From: Noviherbaspirillum sp.
GTDB taxonomy: Bacteria; Pseudomonadota; Gammaproteobacteria; Burkholderiales; Burkholderiaceae
Assembly: GCA_028292785.1 (NCBI GenBank)
Contig: JAQGLQ010000345.1
Span: 1-11,580 of the forward strand
Direction of reading: 5' to 3'
DNA: 11,580 bases
A program made the position numbers and the translations under genes. A model generated the notes under the pieces. It was not told the origin of the DNA. It was given only the letters and a program-made list of their open reading frames with translations, and searched no databases. Numbering within the stretch: position 1 is the first letter of the stretch; every line of letters starts with the position of its first letter. Positions 7,171 to 11,580 of the stretch are shown here, in pieces.

Positions 7171-7217
7171 TCGATATTGATTATTTCACGCTGTCCTCCA
7201 GCGAACTCCGGCTCCAT

Positions 7218-8048
7218 ATGGCTTCCATTTCGATCAAAAACGAAGACGACATCAAAGGCATGCGTCTTGCCGGCCGCCTTGCGGCCGAGGTCCTCGATTA
7301 CATCCAGCCTTTCATCATTCCGGGAGTTACTACCGGCGAACTTGATCGCCTGTGTCATGAATACATGACAAATGTTCAAGGCTCGATACCCGCACCTCTG
7401 AATTACTGCCCGCCAGGCTACACGCCTTTTCCGAAAGCGATTTGCACTTCCGTCAATGACGTGGTCTGCCATGGAATTCCGGGTGACAAAGTGCTCAAGA
7501 ACGGCGATGTTGTCAATCTTGACATCACCGTTATCAAGGATGGGTATCACGGCGATACCAGCCGCATGTTTTTTGTCGGCGAACCTTCCATCCTTGCCAG
7601 GAGGTTGACTGAAATCACGTTCGAATGCATGTGGCTGGGCATTTCGAAAATCAAGCCGGGCGCGCACCTTGGCGACATAGGCTATGTCATCCAGCAACAT
7701 GCCGAGAAAGCCGGCTACAGCGTGGTGCGTGAATTCTGCGGACATGGCATCGGCAAGGTTTTCCATGAAGAACCGCAGGTGCTGCATTACGGTCGTCCCG
7801 GCACGCTCGAAAAGCTCGAAGCCGGCATGATTTTCACCGTCGAGCCGATGATCAACTCGGGCCGCCGGGAAATCCGCGAAATGAATGACGGCTGGACGAT
7901 CAAAACCAAGGATCGCAGCCTTTCAGCACAGTGGGAACATACGGTGCTGGTAACGGAAACCGGCTATGAAGTGCTGACGGTTTCTCCACGAATGCCCGCC
8001 CCGCCCGCTTTCATCAAGCAGGACGCCACGCAACCCCTTTCCGCTTAG
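7218..8048 (+). CDS. map: Type I methionine aminopeptidase
   Basis: This cytosolic dinuclear metalloenzyme removes the initiator methionine from nascent proteins whose second residue is small, acting after deformylase. The protein has 276 residues (E. coli 264), with a short C-terminal tail that looks unstructured (RMPAPPAFIKQDATQPLSA). Seen: the pita-bread fold ligands D102 and D113 (in NLDITVIKDGYHGDTSRMF), H176 (CGHGIG), E209 (TVEP) and E240 (QWEHTV), plus H85 in VCHGIPGD near the active site. The start ATG begins MASISIKNEDDIKGMR, which aligns with family N-termini, although no clear Shine-Dalgarno precedes it. It is the first gene of a probable map-glnD-rluF unit, divergent from rpsB. 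Confidence 0.98.
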   Translation: MASISIKNEDDIKGMRLAGRLAAEVLDYIQPFIIPGVTTGELDRLCHEYMTNVQGSIPAPLNYCPPGYTPFPKAICTSVNDVVCHGIPGDKVLKNGDVVNLDITVIKDGYHGDTSRMFFVGEPSILARRLTEITFECMWLGISKIKPGAHLGDIGYVIQQHAEKAGYSVVREFCGHGIGKVFHEEPQVLHYGRPGTLEKLEAGMIFTVEPMINSGRREIREMNDGWTIKTKDRSLSAQWEHTVLVTETGYEVLTVSPRMPAPPAFIKQDATQPLSA

Positions 8049-8057
8049 ACCAAGGAC

Positions 8058-10610
8058 ATGGCGTCCCTCGCGCTGGCGCTCAAGGAGCAGCTCAAGACCG
8101 AGCATCAGTCGATCGTCGCGGCATTCCGTGCGGATGGCAAGCCGGAAAAGCTGCTGGCCGATCTGCGTCGCAGCGTGGACGCCGCGTTGACCAGGGCATG
8201 GCATGAATTCAACCTCCCGTCGGAAGCAGCGCTTGTGGCCGTGGGAGGATATGGCCGTGGCGAGTTGTTTCCTTACTCCGACGTCGATGTCCTGATCCTT
8301 CTCGATTCCACCCCGGACACGACGCTTCAGCCGAAACTCGAGGAACTGGTTCAATTGCTCTGGGACATCGGCCTCGAGATTGGGCACAGCATCCGCTCCA
8401 TCGACGAATGCCTGACCGAGTCCGCCGCCGACATCACGGTGCAAACCAGCCTGCTCGAAGCCCGGCTGATCACCGGAAATCGCAAGCTGTTCCGATCGCT
8501 TCAGAGTCGCTTTCAGGCCGCGCTGGACCCGCAAGCCTTTTTCCAGGCCAAGACGCTGGAATTGCGGCAGAGGCATGCGAAATACGAAGACACGCCCTAC
8601 AGTCTCGAGCCGAATTGCAAGGAGAGTCCGGGCGGCCTGCGCGATCTCCAGGTCATTTTGTGGGTTGCCAAGGCGGCCGGGCTGGGCGACTCTTGGCGCA
8701 AGCTGGCGGAGCGAGGGCTGATCACATCGGTGGAAGCGCGCCAGCTGACCCAGAAGGAACGAGCGTTCAAGGACATCCGCATACGTCTGCATATCCATGC
8801 CGGACGCAGGGAGGACCGGCTGGTCTTCGACGTGCAGACCCCGATCGCCGAATCGTTCGGTTACAGAACAACCGATACCCGGCGCGCGAGCGAATATCTG
8901 ATGCAGCATTATTACTGGGCCGCCAAGGCGGTGACGCAGCTCAATACGATCCTGCTGCAAAACATCAAGGCGCAATTGTTCCCGCAAGCCGGCTCGCCGC
9001 AACCGATCAACGAACGTTTCGATCAAATCAACGGATTGATCGATATTGCCAGGGACGACACCTTCGAAACGACGCCGTCGGCGATGCTGGAAGTGTTTCT
9101 GCTTATTGCCCAGCATTCGGAACTGAACGGCATGACGGCGCGCACCCTGCGCGCGTTATGGCATGCCCGTTTCAAGATCGACAATGCCTTCAGGCGCGAC
9201 CCCGGCAACCGCGCGCTGTTCCTGCAAATCCTGCAGGCGCCTCAGGGCATCACGCATGCGCTGCGAGGCATGAATCAGACCAGCATACTGGGACGCTACC
9301 TGCCGAACTTCCGCCGCATTATCGGCCAGATGCAGCACGATCTTTTCCACGTCTACACGGTAGACCAGCACATCCTGATGGTGGTGCGCAACGTGCGGCG
9401 CTTCACCATGGCCGAGCATGCGCACGAATATCCATTCTGCAGCCAGCTGGCGGCGAACTTCGCCAAGCCGTGGCTGCTATATATCGCGGCGCTGTTCCAC
9501 GACATTGCCAAGGGGCGCGGTGGCGATCACTCGGAACTGGGAATGGCGGATGCGTCCCGCTTTTGCAAGGAGCACGGTCTTGCGCCGGAGGATACGGAAC
9601 TGGTGGTGTTCCTGGTCAAGCATCATCTGGCAATGTCGCAGGTTGCGCAGAAGCAGGACCTGTCCGACCCGGATGTGATCCGGAATTTCGCCAACCTGAT
9701 GAAGGACGAGCGCCATCTCACCGCCTTGTACCTGTTGACGGTGGCTGACATACGCGGCACCAGTCCCAAAGTCTGGAATGCGTGGAAAGGCAAACTCCTC
9801 GAAGACCTTTACCGGATGACGCTACGGGTGTTCGGCGGCGAGAACCCGTCCGCGGATCACGAGCTGGAAAATCGCCAGAGCGAAGCGCTCGCAACGCTGC
9901 GACTCTACGGCCTGCCCGAAAACGCCCATCAGCGCCTCTGGCAGCAGCTCGATGTCGCCTACTTCCTGCGCCATGACGCATCCGATATCGCCTGGCAGAC
10001 CCGCTCGCTTTACAACCGCACCGATAGCGACAGCGCGGTGGTGAAATGCCGCCTCGCGCCGATCGGGGAAGGTCTGCAGGTCGCCGTGTATGTAAAGGAC
10101 CAGCCGGATCTGTTCGCGCGCATCTGCAGCTACTTCGACCGCAAGAATTTCAGCATCCTCGACGCGAAAATCCACACGACGAGGCACGGTTATGCGCTGG
10201 ATACCTTTCTTGTGTGCGACCCGGTATTTGCCAACAGTTACCGCGACATCATCAGCCTGATCGAGCATGAACTCAAGGAACTGATACAGTCGAAGGCAGA
10301 ATTGGCCCCGCCTACCAAGGCCCGCCTGTCGCGCCTGTCACGTACCTTCCCGGTGACTCCGACCGTGGATTTGCGACCGGACGAACGAGGCCAATACTAT
10401 TTGCTCTCGGTATCCGCCAACGACCGCAACGGCCTGCTGTATTCGATCGCGAATGTATTGGCGAAATACAGGGTCAACCTGCATACCGCGAAAATCATGA
10501 CGCTCGGCGAACGAGTGGAAGACGTATTCATCGTCGATGGCCCGGTCCTTAACAATGCGCGCTCGCAGATCCAGCTCGAGACCGAGCTGCTCGATGCGCT
10601 GCGCGTTTGA
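8058..10610 (+). CDS. glnD: Bifunctional PII uridylyltransferase / uridylyl-removing enzyme
   Basis: GlnD is the primary nitrogen sensor. It uridylylates PII proteins (GlnB/GlnK) when glutamine is low and deuridylylates them when glutamine is high, thus steering glutamine synthetase and NtrBC. The protein has 850 residues (E. coli 890). Seen in order: the nucleotidyltransferase site [19 protein letters not shown] from 63 with catalytic D75 and D77; a helical linker containing [13 protein letters not shown]; the HD hydrolase domain with H438, H481-D482 ([14 protein letters not shown]) and D564; and two C-terminal ACT domains (about 672-750 and 780-850) that bind glutamine. All key residues are present, so both activities are expected. 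AAGGA lies just before the ATG, in the 9-nt gap after map, supporting co-transcription and this start. Confidence 0.98.
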   Translation: MASLALALKEQLKTEHQSIVAAFRADGKPEKLLADLRRSVDAALTRAWHEFNLPSEAALVAVGGYGRGELFPYSDVDVLILLDSTPDTTLQPKLEELVQLLWDIGLEIGHSIRSIDECLTESAADITVQTSLLEARLITGNRKLFRSLQSRFQAALDPQAFFQAKTLELRQRHAKYEDTPYSLEPNCKESPGGLRDLQVILWVAKAAGLGDSWRKLAERGLITSVEARQLTQKERAFKDIRIRLHIHAGRREDRLVFDVQTPIAESFGYRTTDTRRASEYLMQHYYWAAKAVTQLNTILLQNIKAQLFPQAGSPQPINERFDQINGLIDIARDDTFETTPSAMLEVFLLIAQHSELNGMTARTLRALWHARFKIDNAFRRDPGNRALFLQILQAPQGITHALRGMNQTSILGRYLPNFRRIIGQMQHDLFHVYTVDQHILMVVRNVRRFTMAEHAHEYPFCSQLAANFAKPWLLYIAALFHDIAKGRGGDHSELGMADASRFCKEHGLAPEDTELVVFLVKHHLAMSQVAQKQDLSDPDVIRNFANLMKDERHLTALYLLTVADIRGTSPKVWNAWKGKLLEDLYRMTLRVFGGENPSADHELENRQSEALATLRLYGLPENAHQRLWQQLDVAYFLRHDASDIAWQTRSLYNRTDSDSAVVKCRLAPIGEGLQVAVYVKDQPDLFARICSYFDRKNFSILDAKIHTTRHGYALDTFLVCDPVFANSYRDIISLIEHELKELIQSKAELAPPTKARLSRLSRTFPVTPTVDLRPDERGQYYLLSVSANDRNGLLYSIANVLAKYRVNLHTAKIMTLGERVEDVFIVDGPVLNNARSQIQLETELLDALRV

Positions 10611-10651
10611 TATCACTTCAACGCTTTTCCGACAACAACCGCCTGACCAAT

Positions 10652-11398
10652 ATGACTGAGCTTGTCCGCCTCTCCAAACGCATGTCCGAACTCGGCCTCT
10701 GTTCACGCCGCGAGGCCGATGAATGGATAGAGCGCGGCTGGGTGCGCGTCGACGGCAAGATCGTGTCCGAACTGGGCAGCAAGGTGCTGCCGCACCAGCG
10801 CGTCACGGTAGAACGCCAAGCCAGCGCGCAACAGGCACGCCGGGTGACGGTCATCATCAACAAGCCGATGGGATACGTCAGCGGTCAGGCCGAGGATGGA
10901 TACAAGCCGGCGGTAACGCTGGTGTCGGCCGAAAGCCGATGGAAAGGCGATACCGCCGATATCCAGTTTCACCCGAGCCAGTTGCGCAGCCTGGTGCCGG
11001 CCGGCCGCCTCGATATCGATTCGGTCGGCATGCTGGTCCTCACGCAGGACGGTCGCATCGCAAAACAATTGATCGGCGAAGATGCCTCGATCGAAAAGGA
11101 ATACCTGGTGCGCGTCGCCTACACGAAGCCGGGCAGACTGCCGGATGCCGATCTGAAGCGTCTGAACCACGGACTGTCCCTCGACGGCAAAAAACTGCTG
11201 CCGGCCAAAGTCCGCTGGCAAAACGAGGATCAGCTCAGCTTCGTGCTGCGCGAAGGGAAGAAAAGGCAGATACGGCGCATGTGCGAAGCGGTAGGACTGA
11301 AAGTGCTCGGACTCAAACGCGTACGCATCGGCCGCATCATGCTCGGCGATCTGCCGACCGGGCAATGGCGTTACCTGCGTCCCGAAGAGCGCTTCTAA
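10652..11398 (+). CDS. rluF: RluF-like 23S rRNA pseudouridine synthase (RsuA/RluB/E/F family)
   Basis: The protein isomerises uridine to pseudouridine in rRNA. The S4 RNA-binding domain (about 6-55) reads RLSKRMSELGLCSRREADEW, close to RluF, which modifies U2604 of 23S rRNA in E. coli. The catalytic domain has INKPMGYVSG at 69-78, GRLDIDSVGML with catalytic D121, EKEYLVRV, and the C-terminal GKKRQIRRMCE typical of the family. Between the S4 and GRLD motifs it has a segment about 15 residues longer than in E. coli RluF, and it lacks the basic C-terminal tail of that protein. The ATG at 10652 (248 residues) is chosen because it starts just before the conserved S4 motif. A TTG at 10607 overlapping the glnD stop would add 15 residues. 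Neither start has a good ribosome-binding site. RluF rather than a sister enzyme is likely but not certain. Confidence 0.85.
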   Translation: MTELVRLSKRMSELGLCSRREADEWIERGWVRVDGKIVSELGSKVLPHQRVTVERQASAQQARRVTVIINKPMGYVSGQAEDGYKPAVTLVSAESRWKGDTADIQFHPSQLRSLVPAGRLDIDSVGMLVLTQDGRIAKQLIGEDASIEKEYLVRVAYTKPGRLPDADLKRLNHGLSLDGKKLLPAKVRWQNEDQLSFVLREGKKRQIRRMCEAVGLKVLGLKRVRIGRIMLGDLPTGQWRYLRPEERF

Positions 11399-11418
11399 CT
11401 CCAGTTCCAGTTCTAGCT

Positions 11419-11580
11419 CTACACCCGCGCCCCCGCCTCCCCGCGCGCATCGTCCTCGATTTTTTCGGATCGCACCGCCGCCACCCCCACCGGCTGTATC
11501 AACCCCTCCCCAGCCGCATGCGCCGCCGCGAACTCGCTGTCCGGAACCATGATCAGCTGCGTGCCGGTCGTGCGTACTTC
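11419..11580 (-). CDS. C-terminal end of an unrecognised protein (partial)
   Basis: An open minus-strand frame enters from the right edge and ends with TAG at 11419-11421, giving 53 residues. Third codon positions are overwhelmingly G or C, as in the neighbouring genes, which supports it being coding. The visible part reads EVRTTGTQLIMVPDSEF, then an alanine/glycine-rich stretch, then IQPVGVAAVRSEKIEDD and an acidic/Ala-Arg tail. I do not recognise the family and assign no function. It converges on the pseudouridine synthase gene with only 20 nt between the stops; this gap contains a short TTCCAG-like duplication and no evident terminator. Confidence 0.6.
   Translation of the reverse strand, partial: EVRTTGTQLIMVPDSEFAAAHAAGEGLIQPVGVAAVRSEKIEDDARGEAGARV

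Noticed and set aside
7923..9116. Minus-strand open frame of 397 codons antisense to map/glnD
   Set aside because: It lies opposite intact, conserved map and glnD coding sequence. The translation is Arg/Gln/Gly-rich with no recognisable domain. Long antisense frames are common opposite GC-rich genes with biased codon use.
8408..9748. Plus-strand open frame of 446 codons inside glnD in another frame
   Set aside because: It overlaps the conserved catalytic and HD regions of glnD. Its product is Arg/Pro/Gly/His-rich low-complexity sequence typical of a frame shadow, with no domain seen.

Overview
This window is a conserved housekeeping region of a Gram-negative bacterium, most likely a betaproteobacterium (Burkholderiales, possibly the Oxalobacteraceae). 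That placement is inferred from gene order and protein flavour; no database search was possible. Every complete gene belongs to a well-known core family. I see no transposase, phage gene, CRISPR array, tRNA, rRNA or defence cassette, and nothing I would call an undescribed system.

Minus strand (11% to 60% of the window, read right to left from about 7087): rpsB and tsf (ribosomal protein S2 and EF-Ts), then a terminator, then pyrH (UMP kinase), frr (ribosome recycling factor), uppS (undecaprenyl-PP synthase), cdsA (CDP-diacylglycerol synthase), dxr (MEP pathway reductoisomerase) and the first 246 codons of rseP (site-2 protease), which runs off the left edge. The order uppS-cdsA-dxr-rseP is the one seen in pseudomonads and betaproteobacteria; in E. 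coli dxr comes directly after frr. The cluster joins translation (S2, EF-Ts, RRF), nucleotide supply (UMP to UDP), the isoprenoid route from DXP to the undecaprenyl carrier (Dxr, UppS), phospholipid synthesis (CdsA) and envelope stress signalling (RseP). Spacing from uppS to rseP is tight (1-nt overlap, 6-nt gap, 9-nt gap), which suggests one translationally coupled transcript.

Plus strand (7218 to 11398): map (methionine aminopeptidase), glnD (PII uridylyltransferase/uridylyl-removing enzyme) and an RluF-like 23S rRNA pseudouridine synthase follow each other closely and diverge from rpsB. The C-terminal 53 codons of an unrecognised minus-strand gene converge on them at the right edge.

The non-coding parts hold the most informative signals. 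The rpsB leader has a promoter and an extensive nested secondary structure ending next to the Shine-Dalgarno, suitable for S2 autoregulation. A clear intrinsic terminator/attenuator plus a second hairpin lies between rpsB and tsf. A textbook terminator follows tsf. The 311-nt tsf-pyrH gap contains a candidate pyrH promoter and two adjacent inverted repeats. A perfect TATAAT precedes map.
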